Shown here piece by piece: positions 36,276-44,786 of a stretch of 64,000 nt of DNA (the first letter of the stretch is position 1; every line of letters begins with the position of its first letter). The notes under the pieces were generated by a model. The model was not told where the DNA came from. It did no database searches and saw only the letters and a list, made by a program, of their open reading frames with translations. Origin of the DNA: CAVTWD01 sp963738325 (GTDB taxonomy: Bacteria; Actinomycetota; Acidimicrobiia; Acidimicrobiales; Ilumatobacteraceae); NCBI GenBank assembly GCA_963738325.1, contig CAVTWD010000001.1:1275156-1339155 (forward strand), given 5' to 3'. The translations under genes were made by a program, and so were the position numbers.

Positions 36276-39067
36276 GCAGCACCACGATCGAGCACGAGCC
36301 CCTCCGCGGCTCCGAAGCCGTCCTTTGGACCATCGAGCGCGACCCAGTCCTGCGCTCCACGATCATCGTCGTCGCCCTCCTGGCCGGACCGCCCGACCTG
36401 GATCGGCTCCGGGCTCGCGTGGCGAGCGCCCAGGAGGTCTTCCCTCGACTCCGGCAACGGATCGTCGCGAGCCATGCCGGCCCGCAGTGGGAGGACGTCG
36501 GCCTGCTCGAGCTCGACCATCACTTCCGGGTCGTGCGCCTGCCCGAACCGGGAACCATCCGGGACCTCCTCGATCTCTGCGGACCGTTGGCCGGTACCGC
36601 CTTCGATCCCGCGCGCCCGCTCTGGGAGATCCTGGTCGTGGAAGGGATCGAGGGGGGCCGCGCCGGCCTCGTGATGAAGGTCCATCACGCGGTCACCGAC
36701 GGCGTCGGCGGCGTGGGCCTCCTGCCCGTCTTCACGGATCGCGGCCCGGAGGCCGATACGACGGCCGTGGCGGCGCGCTGCCCGGTCGCCGCCAGTGCGG
36801 CGAGGCCGAGTCCCGCGGCGTCGGTGGGGCGCGCCCTCGGCGCGATGGTGAGTGATCCCGTGGCCTCGGTTGCGGCGACACCCAAGGTGGCCCGCTCGAT
36901 CGCCAAGATCCTGGCCCCGGCCAAGCAGCCCTTCAGCCCGATCTCGAAGGACCGCGGCCTCGACCGCCATCTCGACGTGATCGACGTCGAGCTCCGCGAG
37001 CTCGGGGCCGCCGGTCACGCCGTCGGGGGGACGCTGAACGACGCGTTCCTGGCTGCGGTGGTGGGAGGCCTCGGCCGTTACCACGCCCACCACGGCGTGG
37101 GCGTCGAAGCCCTACGCGTGACGATGCCGATCAGCACGCGCGCCGAGGGCGACGGGCCCGGGGGCAACCGGTTCTCCCCGGCCCGGTTCACCGTGCCGGC
37201 GTCGATCGCCGACCCGGCCGAGCGCATGAAGGCCCTGGGCGACATCGCCCGCGCGTGGCGGCACGAACCGGCGGTCGGTCTCACCAGCGTGCTGGCCGGT
37301 GTCCTCAGTCGTCTGCCCGGCGTGGTGACCACCTCGCTCTTCGGATCGATGCTGAAGGGCGTCGACTTCGTGGCGACGAACGTCCCCGGCACCCGCGAGC
37401 GGCGGTGGCTCGCCGGGGCCGAGGTGGAACGCCTGTACGGCTTCGCCCCGCCGTCCGGTTCGGCGGTGAGCTTCACGCTCCTGTCGCACGGCGACACCTG
37501 TTGCATCGGCATCAATGCGGACACTCGCGCCATCCCCGACCCCGACGTGCTCGCGACGTGCATCGCCGAGGGGTTCGACGAGGTCCTGGGGACCGGGCGC
37601 CATCCCGAGCTGATCTCCGCCAGGAAGGCGGCCGAAGGCCGGCGGGAGAAGGCGGCGGCGAGCCCACCGGCGGCCACGTCGGGCCCTCGCCGGGCTCGAC
37701 GGCGGCCGCCGGCGCGCCTGTCGGCGCTGGACGTCAGCTTCCTCGAGACCGAGTCACCGACGACCCCGATGCACGTCGGCGCCCTCGTTCTGCTGAGTGG
37801 GGGCGGCCTGCTGGACTCGCGGGGTCGCCTGCGGATCCTCAAGATCCGCACGGAGCTGGCGTCGCGTCTCGACCGCTGCCCCCGGTTGCGACAGCGACCG
37901 ATGCCCGTCCCCTTTGGGCTGGGGAGACCGGTCTGGGTCGACGATCCGGCCTTCGACATCGCCAAGCACGTCCACTCACTCCGCTTGCCCATCCCGGGTA
38001 CCCGGGGGCAGCTCTCCGAGCTCACGGCCGAGCTGCAGATGCAGGTGCTCGACCGTTCCCGCCCGCTCTGGGAGATGTGGTTCGTGAACGGGCTGGCGGA
38101 CGGCTCCGTCGCGGTGATCTACAAGGTCCACCACACCGTCGTCGACGGAGTCTCCGCCGCGGAGACCTTCGCGGCGCTGCTCGCCCCCGACGGGCCGGAG
38201 CGTGAGTCTCAGGCCCCGTCCCGCGCCGTGAGTCGCATCGATCTCGTGGCGTCGGCGGCCGTGGACGCCGCGTCGACCGCCATCGGGTTCGCCCGGGGCG
38301 CCTTCGGGCTCGCTTTCCACCCCGTGGCCAGCATGACTCCGTTGATCGGCCTCGGGCAGCTCCTCGGCCGGCGGGCGCCGGCCAGCGCGCTGAACCGCCC
38401 CGTGGGCCGACGGCGGGTCCTCGAGCAGGTGGTGGTGAAGGTCGATGAGGTCAAGGCGATCGCCCACCGGTACGACGCCACCGTCAACGACGTCGTCCTC
38501 TCCGCAGTGGCGGGTGGCCTCGGCGCCCTGTTGCACCGACGGGGCCTGGCGGAGGACCACATCGAGGCGCTGATGCCGGTATCGCTGCGGGAGCCGGGTG
38601 ACGTCGATGCCGGCAACCGCGTGACGGCGCTCGTCGTCGACCTGCCCTTGGCCCAAGCCGATCCGGCCGCCCGGCTCCGAGGCGTGGCGAGCGAGACGCG
38701 CCGGGCCAAGGCCGGTCCCGGAGGCCCCGGGTTGGGCTGGCTCCTGCGCTTCGCTGACGCGTTGCCCGCGCCAGCCCTGGCGGTCTTCCGGCCCATGATC
38801 GCCAACCAGCCCTTCGTGAACCTGGTCGTCACCAACGTGCGGGGTCCGCAGGAGCCGCTGTCGTTTCTCGGCGCCGAGATCACGAGGATCGTCCCGATCG
38901 TGCCGCTCGGCGCCAACCTGCCCTTAGGGGTGGCGGTGCTCTCCTATCGAGGCGAGCTCGTGATCGGCGTCCACGCCGATGCCGAAGCGTGGCCCGACAT
39001 CGGCACGTTCACCGCCGGCATCGAAGCCGAGCTTGCCGCCCTCGGGAGGCTCATCCCCGCGGCCTAG
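36272..39067 (+). CDS. Tandem wax ester synthase/diacylglycerol acyltransferase (two WS/DGAT domains in one chain)
   Basis: 931 residues, about twice the usual length. Domain 1 (about 10-450) has HHAVTDG at residue 138 and a C-terminal PGTRERRWLAGAEVERLYGF block. A basic, Ala-Pro-Arg linker (about 455-480) leads to domain 2, which starts RLSALDVSFLETESPTTPMH, has HHTVVDG at residue 620 and NVRGPQEPLSFLGAEITRIV near its end. Both HHxxxDG active-site motifs are intact. The family esterifies acyl-CoA to fatty alcohols or diacylglycerol for storage lipid. Domain 1 lacks the usual M(S/T)ALDA(x)F opening and is more divergent. Coupled to the PorA-like gene. Confidence 0.9.
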   Translation: MSSTTIEHEPLRGSEAVLWTIERDPVLRSTIIVVALLAGPPDLDRLRARVASAQEVFPRLRQRIVASHAGPQWEDVGLLELDHHFRVVRLPEPGTIRDLLDLCGPLAGTAFDPARPLWEILVVEGIEGGRAGLVMKVHHAVTDGVGGVGLLPVFTDRGPEADTTAVAARCPVAASAARPSPAASVGRALGAMVSDPVASVAATPKVARSIAKILAPAKQPFSPISKDRGLDRHLDVIDVELRELGAAGHAVGGTLNDAFLAAVVGGLGRYHAHHGVGVEALRVTMPISTRAEGDGPGGNRFSPARFTVPASIADPAERMKALGDIARAWRHEPAVGLTSVLAGVLSRLPGVVTTSLFGSMLKGVDFVATNVPGTRERRWLAGAEVERLYGFAPPSGSAVSFTLLSHGDTCCIGINADTRAIPDPDVLATCIAEGFDEVLGTGRHPELISARKAAEGRREKAAASPPAATSGPRRARRRPPARLSALDVSFLETESPTTPMHVGALVLLSGGGLLDSRGRLRILKIRTELASRLDRCPRLRQRPMPVPFGLGRPVWVDDPAFDIAKHVHSLRLPIPGTRGQLSELTAELQMQVLDRSRPLWEMWFVNGLADGSVAVIYKVHHTVVDGVSAAETFAALLAPDGPERESQAPSRAVSRIDLVASAAVDAASTAIGFARGAFGLAFHPVASMTPLIGLGQLLGRRAPASALNRPVGRRRVLEQVVVKVDEVKAIAHRYDATVNDVVLSAVAGGLGALLHRRGLAEDHIEALMPVSLREPGDVDAGNRVTALVVDLPLAQADPAARLRGVASETRRAKAGPGGPGLGWLLRFADALPAPALAVFRPMIANQPFVNLVVTNVRGPQEPLSFLGAEITRIVPIVPLGANLPLGVAVLSYRGELVIGVHADAEAWPDIGTFTAGIEAELAALGRLIPAA

Positions 39068-39081
39068 GGCTCGCGCCGCCG

Positions 39082-39552
39082 TCAGGTCGTCGGCTGGTCG
39101 CAGCGCTGGCCAACGCAGGCGCTCGGTTTCACGCCGCCTGTCCGCAGCCGGTCGACGACCTGCGCCGGCACCTGCACGGTCCACCCATTGGCCGAAAGTT
39201 GAGCGCGGGTGAATTGCTGCTCCCCCGCGTCGACTCCCTGAGCCCGGAACCGGAAGATCCACACGTCGCCTTGGTCGAACACGTCTTCGACCGTGGCGGT
39301 CGTCGTAGCCGCGACCGTGGCCACCGGCATCCAACCGTCGTGGTGAGGGCCTGTCACCTCGACGCCGACGTCGTACTCGCTGGCGTTGGCCACGGTGAGC
39401 TGGCCGACATGCGAGGGGCTGGGCAGCACGAGGATGGCGACGACGACCGCGGCCAGGATGGACGCCGCAACGGCGACGAGGTCGGCGTGCAGGTGGAAGC
39501 GGGCCCGAGCCGGGCCGTTGGGCTCGATGCGGGGCTTCGTCGTGGGGTCCAT
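39082..39552 (-). CDS. Hypothetical single-pass membrane protein
   Basis: 156 residues from ATG 39552. A charged cytoplasmic N terminus (DPTTKPRIEPNGPARARFHL) is followed by one membrane helix (about residues 24-44, VAVAASILAAVVVAILVL). A roughly 110-residue extracytoplasmic domain follows, with strand-like segments (LTVANASEYDVGVEVTG, VWIFRFRAQG) and two Cys near the C terminus (SACVGQRC). No family recognised. Convergent with the wax ester synthase, 14 bp apart. Confidence 0.6.
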   Translation of the reverse strand: MDPTTKPRIEPNGPARARFHLHADLVAVAASILAAVVVAILVLPSPSHVGQLTVANASEYDVGVEVTGPHHDGWMPVATVAATTTATVEDVFDQGDVWIFRFRAQGVDAGEQQFTRAQLSANGWTVQVPAQVVDRLRTGGVKPSACVGQRCDQPTT

Positions 39553-39716
39553 GACTTCCTCCCGGATCTCGGGGGCCGGGGCGGTGCGCGCAGCACGAAG
39601 AAGAACCGTCGCCCACGAGGCTAGCGGCGGCGGAGCGAAGAGGCTGCCGCCGTCCACGGGAGCGAGCCCTAGGGTTTCGGGCGGCTGGGTGCGGATCCGG
39701 AAGGAGGAGGTGGGAC

Positions 39717-40880
39717 GTGGACTTCGGCGTCGACGAGGAGCACGAAGCGATCGTCGAGGCCGTCGACCGGCTGTGCGCCGCCTTCGACGACAGCTACTGG
39801 TCAGGCTGCGACACCGAGCACCGTTTCCCCTGGGAGTTCTACGAGCGGATGGCCGAGGGCGGCTGGGTCGGTATCGCCATCCCGGAGGCGTACGGCGGGG
39901 GCGGCCAGGGGATCACCGAGGCTGCGTTCGTGCTCAACCGGGTGGCGGCGTCGGGCGCGGGGATGAACGGCTCGTCGGCGGTGCACCTCACGATGTTCGG
40001 GCTGAATCCGGTGGTCCGCTTCGGCAACGATCAGCTCAAGGAGGCCTACCTGCCCCGGGCGGCCCGGGGCGACCTCCACGTCGCGTTCGGCGTCACCGAG
40101 CCGGACGCCGGAACGGACACGTCCCGGATCACCACCCGAGCCGACGACGACGGCCGGGGCGGCTTCGTGGTCCACGGGCGCAAGATCTGGACGAGCAAGG
40201 CGCTCGAGAGCGAAGTCGTATTGCTGCTCGTGCGCACCGATCCACCGGGGCCGACCCCGCTCGACGGGTTGTCGCTCCTGCTGGCTCCCCTCGACCCCCA
40301 CTACGTCGACATCCGTCCCATCCCGAAGCTGGGTCGCAACGCCATCGCCTCGTGCGAGGTCGCGTACGACGGCCTTCCGGTCGAGGGCTGGCGGCTCGTG
40401 GGCCAACGCGGTCGCGGCTTCAAGCACCTCCTCCACGGCCTCAACCCGGAGCGGATCCTGCTGGCCGCCATGTCGTGCGGGCTCGGTGAAGTCGCGCTGC
40501 GGCGGGCGGTCGCCTATGCGGGCCAGCGGGAGGTCTTCGGGCGGCCGATCGGAGCCAACCAGTCGATCGCCCACCCCTTGGCCCGGGCCCACATGGACCT
40601 CCACGCCGCGGGATTGGTGTGGCGCCACGCTGCCTGGCGGTACGACCACGGCCTCTCCTGCGGCGAGGAAGCCAACACGGCGAAGTACCTCGCCGCCGAG
40701 GCTGCCTTCTTCGCCGCCGACCAAGCCGTCCAGACCCACGGAGGCTTCGGCTACGCGGTCGAGTACCACGTGGAGCGCTACTGGCGCGAGGCCCGCCTGC
40801 AACGCATCGCCCCGGTCAGCCAGGAGATGACGTGCAACTTCATCGCCCAGAACGTCCTGGGATTGCCCCGCAGCTACTGA
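39717..40880 (+). CDS. Acyl-CoA dehydrogenase
   Basis: 387 residues from GTG 39717. Motifs: GWVGIAIPEAYGGGGQG, FGVTEPDAGTDTSRITTRA, VHGRKIWTSKA, the dimer/FAD segment YAGQREVFGRPIGANQSIAHPLA, and GGFGYAVEYHVERYWREARL with the catalytic region. Full length for the family. The last codons (CCC CGC AGC TAC TGA) are themselves the first, degenerate unit of the 20-bp repeat that follows. Substrate unknown; neighbours suggest acyl-CoA breakdown with the convergent enoyl-CoA hydratase. Confidence 0.9.
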   Translation: MDFGVDEEHEAIVEAVDRLCAAFDDSYWSGCDTEHRFPWEFYERMAEGGWVGIAIPEAYGGGGQGITEAAFVLNRVAASGAGMNGSSAVHLTMFGLNPVVRFGNDQLKEAYLPRAARGDLHVAFGVTEPDAGTDTSRITTRADDDGRGGFVVHGRKIWTSKALESEVVLLLVRTDPPGPTPLDGLSLLLAPLDPHYVDIRPIPKLGRNAIASCEVAYDGLPVEGWRLVGQRGRGFKHLLHGLNPERILLAAMSCGLGEVALRRAVAYAGQREVFGRPIGANQSIAHPLARAHMDLHAAGLVWRHAAWRYDHGLSCGEEANTAKYLAAEAAFFAADQAVQTHGGFGYAVEYHVERYWREARLQRIAPVSQEMTCNFIAQNVLGLPRSY

Positions 40881-40979
40881 GCTGAGCCCGCAGCTTTGTG
40901 GCCTGCAGCTACCGGGGTTGGTGCGCAGCTACCGGGGTTGGTCCGCAGCTACCGGGGTTGGTCCGCAGCTACCGGCCGA
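40868..40979. repeat. 20-bp tandem repeat (GCAGCTACCGGGGTTGGTCC) between convergent genes
   Basis: Four units with period 20 start at 40905, 40925, 40945 and 40965 (the last incomplete). Two degenerate GCAGCT units lie at 40870 and 40890, the first inside the acyl-CoA dehydrogenase stop region. The array fills almost the whole gap up to the enoyl-CoA hydratase stop at 40985. It looks like local duplication of the 3' end of the dehydrogenase gene. Confidence 0.85.
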
Positions 40980-40984
40980 TCCGC

Positions 40985-41788
40985 CTACCGGTTGCGGTAC
41001 ACCGGCAGCCGCTTCTCCAGGAAGGCGGCGAGCGCTTCCTGGCTGTCCTCGCTGAAGCTGGCCATGATCTGCTGGCGGTTCTCGAGGTCGATGGCGGCCT
41101 GCTGACCGGGGATCTCGAGCGCCGACCACATCACCTCCTTGGTGAGGGCCACGCCGAACGGGGTGTTGAGCATGATCTCGTCGGCCTTGGCGTCCACGGC
41201 GTCCATGAGCGCGTCGTCAGGGACGACCTCGTGGACGAGGCCGATGCGCTCGGCTTCGGGGGCGTCGAACAGGCGCCCGGTGAGCATGAGCTCGTGGGCG
41301 CGGGCTGCCCCGACGAGCCGGGGCAGCAACCAGCTCGTGCCGATGTCGCACGCTGACAGCCCGATGCGGATGAAGGCCGCATTGAAGCGAGCCGAGGCTG
41401 CCGCGATCCGGATGTCCGAGCCGAGCACGAGGGCGAAGCCACCACCGGCCGCCGGCCCGTTCACTGCCGCGATCACCGGCTGCGGCAGCGATCGGAGGTG
41501 AGGGATGAGCTGGGCGATGTGACGCTGTACGGCGAGCCCCGCTTGCGGGCGGCCCAGACCCTCCGAGCGAGGAGCCTCGCCGTAGCCCCGCAGGTCCAGC
41601 CCGGCGCAGAAACCCCGCCCTGCCCCGGTGAGCACCACGACCCGGCAATCACGGTCGGTGGCGACATCCTCGAGCGTGGCGTGGAGGGCCTGTACCAGCT
41701 CGGTCGTCATCGCGTTCAACGTGTGCGGGCGGTTGAGCGTGATCCGCACGAGGGCGGCTCGGGGGCGGTCGACGAGAATCGGCTCCAT
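40985..41788 (-). CDS. Enoyl-CoA hydratase/isomerase family protein
   Basis: 267 residues, crotonase fold. Oxyanion-hole segments GFCAGLDLRGYG and NGPAAGGGFALVLGSDIRIA are intact. A C-terminal helix EDSQEALAAFLEKRLPVYRNR is normal. The glutamate usually found after the second motif is replaced in the IGLSACDIGTSWLLPRLVG segment by D, as seen in isomerase-like members, so hydratase activity is not certain. Divergent from the ketopantoate reductase-like gene across a 320-bp gap rich in palindromes. Confidence 0.88.
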   Translation of the reverse strand: MEPILVDRPRAALVRITLNRPHTLNAMTTELVQALHATLEDVATDRDCRVVVLTGAGRGFCAGLDLRGYGEAPRSEGLGRPQAGLAVQRHIAQLIPHLRSLPQPVIAAVNGPAAGGGFALVLGSDIRIAAASARFNAAFIRIGLSACDIGTSWLLPRLVGAARAHELMLTGRLFDAPEAERIGLVHEVVPDDALMDAVDAKADEIMLNTPFGVALTKEVMWSALEIPGQQAAIDLENRQQIMASFSEDSQEALAAFLEKRLPVYRNR

Positions 41789-41842
41789 GCCTGCATCCTG
41801 ACCGACGCGATCCTCGCCCGCCGCCCGTGCCCTGCCCCGTGG

Positions 41843-41870
41843 GGCAACGAATCGGTACCGAATCGCTGCC
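41843..41870. repeat. Imperfect 28-bp palindrome
   Basis: GGCAACGAATCGG / TACC / GAATCGCTGCC is nearly self-complementary (two mismatched pairs). It starts exactly 60 bp before the perfect 28-bp palindrome at 41903 and shares its left arm GGCAACGAATCGG. Between them CAACGAATTG occurs twice more (about 41877 and 41888). It lies in the divergent gap between the enoyl-CoA hydratase and ketopantoate reductase-like genes. Confidence 0.7.
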
Positions 41871-41902
41871 CACCCTCAACGAATTGCCAACGAATTGGTG
41901 CC

Positions 41903-41930
41903 GGCAACGAATCGGCGCCGATTCGTTGCC
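41903..41930. promoter_or_regulatory. Perfect 28-bp palindrome GGCAACGAATCGGC/GCCGATTCGTTGCC
   Basis: All 14 base pairs of the dyad match with no loop spacer. It belongs to a cluster of four CAACGAAT direct repeats in 41845-41930. In a divergent promoter region this could be a dimeric regulator site, or a small mobile or REP-like element. The remaining 180 bp to the next start at 42109 show nothing recognisable. Confidence 0.6.
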
Positions 41931-42108
41931 ATAGGGACCGGGGGAATGGACTGCCCACGACAAACGGGGCGGCGAAACCCGCGAAGTTCGCACGATCCGG
42001 TGACTGGCTCGGCCTTCGGCGGCCCCGAGACGGATCGCGGGGGGACTCCCCGCCTCGCTCGAGTTCCCTCCGGGGCCGTCGCGCCCCGATGAGTGGCACG
42101 CTGGCACG

Positions 42109-43096
42109 ATGCGCATCGTGATCTTCGGGGCCGGCGCGGTCGGAGGCGTGATCGGCGGCCGGCTGTTCCAGCACGCCGCCCGGCACGGCCACGCGGTAAC
42201 CCTGGTCGCTCGGGGCGCCCACCACGACGCCATCCGTGACCGCGGCTTGAGGATCAACGACCCGGCCGGCTCCGTCACGCTCGCCGTGCCTGTGGTCGAC
42301 CGGGTCGACGTGCTCGACCTCGCTCCCGGAGACGTGGTCATCCTGACGGTGAAGTCACAGGACACGGAGGACGCCCTCGACGCCATCCGACCGCACGCTG
42401 CCACTCGGTGTGGCCGTTGCCTGCGCGCAGAACGGGGTCGCCAACGAGCGGGCCGCACTGCGCCGCTTCGCCGACGTCTATGGCATCTGCGTCATGCTGC
42501 CGTCCACCTTCCTCGAGCCCGGAGTCATCGATGCCAGCGGCGCACCCCGTAACGCCATCCTCGACGTCGGGCGGTACCCATCGGGGGTGGATGCGACGGC
42601 CCGCGCCTTGGCCGCGGCGTTCGAGGCGAGCGGCCTGGCCAGCCGGCCGGTACCGGACGTGATGCGACTCAAGTACGCCAAGCTGCTGATGAACCTGGCC
42701 AACCCGATCGACGCCCTCGTCTCCGACCGGGACGCCGCCTCGCCACTGTATGACCGGGCGCGAGCCGAGGCCGAGGCCTGTTTCGAGGCGGCTGGCATCG
42801 ACTGCGCCAGCACCGAGGAGGATCGCGCCCGCCGCAGCGGCGTGATGAAGGTGCAACCGATCGAAGGTCGGCCCCGCGGGGGTGGCTCGACCTGGCAGAG
42901 CCTCGCCCGGGGTGGCCGCCGCACCGAGGTCGACTGGTTGAACGGCGAGATCGTGCTGCTCGGTCGGCTCACTGGCGTACCCACCCCGGCCAACGCCGCG
43001 CTGCAGGAGGCCGTCCGCCACGCTGCGGCCAGCGGGATGGCGCCGCGCTCGATGCCCGCCGCCGACCTCATCGCCCGCCTCGCCGCGGCTGAGTGA
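42109..43096 (+). CDS. Ketopantoate reductase family protein (PanE/ApbA; frameshifted)
   Basis: N terminus MRIVIFGAGAVGGVIGGRLF is the NADP-binding motif; VVILTVKSQDTEDALDAI is the family's KSxD strand. At about 42395-42408 the frame changes. The next frame continues VAVACAQNGVANERAALRRF, LKYAKLLMNLANPIDAL (catalytic Lys and Asn) and QSLARGGRRTEVDWLNGEIVLLG (C-terminal domain with the conserved E-x-D-x-LNG). About 328 residues in total. Could act in pantothenate synthesis or on another 2-oxo acid. The lesion looks like one inserted base. Confidence 0.85.
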
Positions 43097-43234
43097 GCGA
43101 GGCTGCCACTCAACGCCGGACGGGCTGGACGAGTCGCCCGTGCCTGTCCAGAAACTGGCCACAGGATGACCGCTTTCGGTCGCCACCATGACCGTGCGCA
43201 CCGACACGAACTCGGGCGCGCCAGAGGAGGAGAC

Positions 43235-43606
43235 ATGGACTGGAAGCTCGAACTGGTGTTGATCCCGGTCTCGGACACCGACCGGGCGAAGGCCTTCTAC
43301 ACGGAGCAGGTGGGGTTCCACGCCGATCACGACGTGACCGTCAGCGACGAGATCCGCTTCGTCCAGCTGACGCCGCCGGGCTCGGCCTGCTCCATCGCGT
43401 TCGGAAGGGGCATCTCGACGGCCGAGCCGGGCTCGGTGCAGGGGCTGCAGGTCGTGGTCGCGGACATCGAGCTTGCCTGGAAGGAGTTGTCGGAGCGGGG
43501 CGTCGACGTCACCGAGATCGAGAACCTCGACTGGGGCCGCTTCGTCTACTTCCGTGACCCCGACGGCAACGGCTGGGCCGTTCAGGAACTGCCGCCCCGA
43601 AGCTGA
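43235..43606 (+). CDS. VOC family protein (glyoxalase/bleomycin-resistance fold)
   Basis: 123 residues: LELVLIPVSDTDRAKAFYTEQVGFHADHD, VRFVQLTPPGSACSIAFG-like second strand, LQVVVADIELAWKELSERGVDV and FVYFRDPDGNGWAVQEL. Two beta-alpha-beta-beta-beta modules as usual. Start ATG 43235 has AGAGGAGGAG just upstream. Function unassigned; metal-dependent isomerase or dioxygenase-like roles are possible. Confidence 0.88.
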   Translation: MDWKLELVLIPVSDTDRAKAFYTEQVGFHADHDVTVSDEIRFVQLTPPGSACSIAFGRGISTAEPGSVQGLQVVVADIELAWKELSERGVDVTEIENLDWGRFVYFRDPDGNGWAVQELPPRS

Positions 43607-43876
43607 AGGCCGACCCGGCGCACCGGCGACCTAGCTAGGCGGTCTCGGCCATCCGGGCGAAACGAAGGTGGGCGACCGTGGGCGACGCGGCGAGCTCGAC
43701 GCGCTGGGCACCGACACCTCCCGGGTGACGAGACGGCCAGGGTGGGCGTCCGTCGCCCGCACGGGCCGCGAGTCGGCCCGTCCGGCGAGGGGAGCCCATC
43801 CACCAGGCGAGCGCCAATTTCGCGGTTGACTCTTCGCGCGCAGTGCCGCATCGGGGCGAGCACAGGAGGTGACGTG

Positions 43877-44044
43877 ATGGCACCGAAGGCGATCAACGAT
43901 CTGCGCCTCTTCCACCTGTGGGTCCTGGATCTGGTGACCGACGGGTACTCCGTCGCCTATCCCCACGGTGATCACGCCGCCGGCGCGGATGACGCCCTGC
44001 TCTGCGAGCGTCCCGCGTTGTGTGGGGCGAGATGGGACCACTGA
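43877..44044 (+). CDS. Possible small protein (55 aa) with ideal ribosome binding site
   Basis: Within the 465-bp stretch 43607-44071, which is otherwise without a recognisable gene, ATG 43877 is preceded by AGGAGGTGA at a good distance. The product, MAPKAINDLRLFHLWVLDLV followed by a Cys/His-containing tail, has no recognised family. Codon choice and the overlap with several open frames on both strands leave it uncertain. The rest of the stretch shows no RNA or repeat that I can identify. Confidence 0.3.
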   Translation: MAPKAINDLRLFHLWVLDLVTDGYSVAYPHGDHAAGADDALLCERPALCGARWDH

Positions 44045-44071
44045 GGCGACCCGCAGCGAGCGCCCGAGCGT

Positions 44072-44668
44072 TCAGTCCGAGCGGCCGCCCCGCTCGGCGA
44101 GGGCCGCCGGCGCGGGCACCCGGGGCGCCGCAGGCTTGGGCGGCCAGCAGATGATGGCGGTGGCCGCCGCCAGCAAGGCCAGCTCGAGGGCGGCGTCGAT
44201 GTGCATCCCCGCGATGTCGCGGCGGTAGAGGAGCGAATCGACCTGGTGCAGGGAGACGAGCCGAATCCCCGCGTAGCACAGCAGGGTGAACACCATGAGG
44301 GCGGTGGGGAGGTAGCGCCGTCGCCGTTCGGGCACCCGCCACAGCATCACGATCACCACCACGAGCCAGATGGCGCCGACGGTCCCTACCGCGATCGCCT
44401 GTGGCTTCCGGCGCCCGGCGTACCAGCCTTCCGACACGGCCACGCGGCGACCGAGCTCGGACACCCATTGGCCGAGATCGCCCGTCCGGCCGATGGACAT
44501 CACCAGCAGGACGGCGGCGGTGAGGAACCAGAACTTGGGCCACAGGTTCGAGTTGGCTCGCTCCCGCTGGCTCTCACGGACCCCGACAGCCAACGCCGCC
44601 ACCCCCGCCACGACGTACGCGGCGACCCGCAGCCAGTTGCCATCCGCCCAATCCAGCACTCCTCCCAA
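44072..44668 (-). CDS. Hypothetical multi-pass membrane protein
   Basis: 198 residues with about five hydrophobic helices (near 13-30, 47-63, 92-110, 122-138, 160-177). Basic loops (RESQRERAN, RVPERRRRY) suggest orientation. C terminus proline-rich then charged. No family recognised. It is the last gene in the same direction as the MoxR/VWA operon, 118 bp downstream of the second VWA gene, so it may be co-transcribed. Confidence 0.65.
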   Translation of the reverse strand: MGGVLDWADGNWLRVAAYVVAGVAALAVGVRESQRERANSNLWPKFWFLTAAVLLVMSIGRTGDLGQWVSELGRRVAVSEGWYAGRRKPQAIAVGTVGAIWLVVVIVMLWRVPERRRRYLPTALMVFTLLCYAGIRLVSLHQVDSLLYRRDIAGMHIDAALELALLAAATAIICWPPKPAAPRVPAPAALAERGGRSD

Positions 44669-44683
44669 GGCTACTCAGCCGCC

Positions 44684-44763
44684 GCGAGCCGGCGAGGTCG
44701 GGCCCGCGATTCGTCTCGGCGCTGCGAGCCGGCGAGGTCGGGCCTACGGTTCTCTCGGCGCCG
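44684..44763. repeat. Two direct repeats of about 40 bp (GCGAGCCGGCGAGGTCGGGC...)
   Basis: GCGAGCCGGCGAGGTCGGGC begins at 44684 and again at 44724, each followed by a related tail (TTCGTCTCGGCGC / TTCTCTCGGCGC). The pair fills the gap between the VWA gene stop (44787) and the membrane protein start (44668). Confidence 0.7.
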
Positions 44764-44786
44764 GTGCCAGCGCCACCGCGGCACGC

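Noticed and set aside
43631..44041. 136-residue minus-strand frame in the gap after the VOC gene
   Set aside because: No family similarity, no ribosome binding site, and composition like other antisense shadows.
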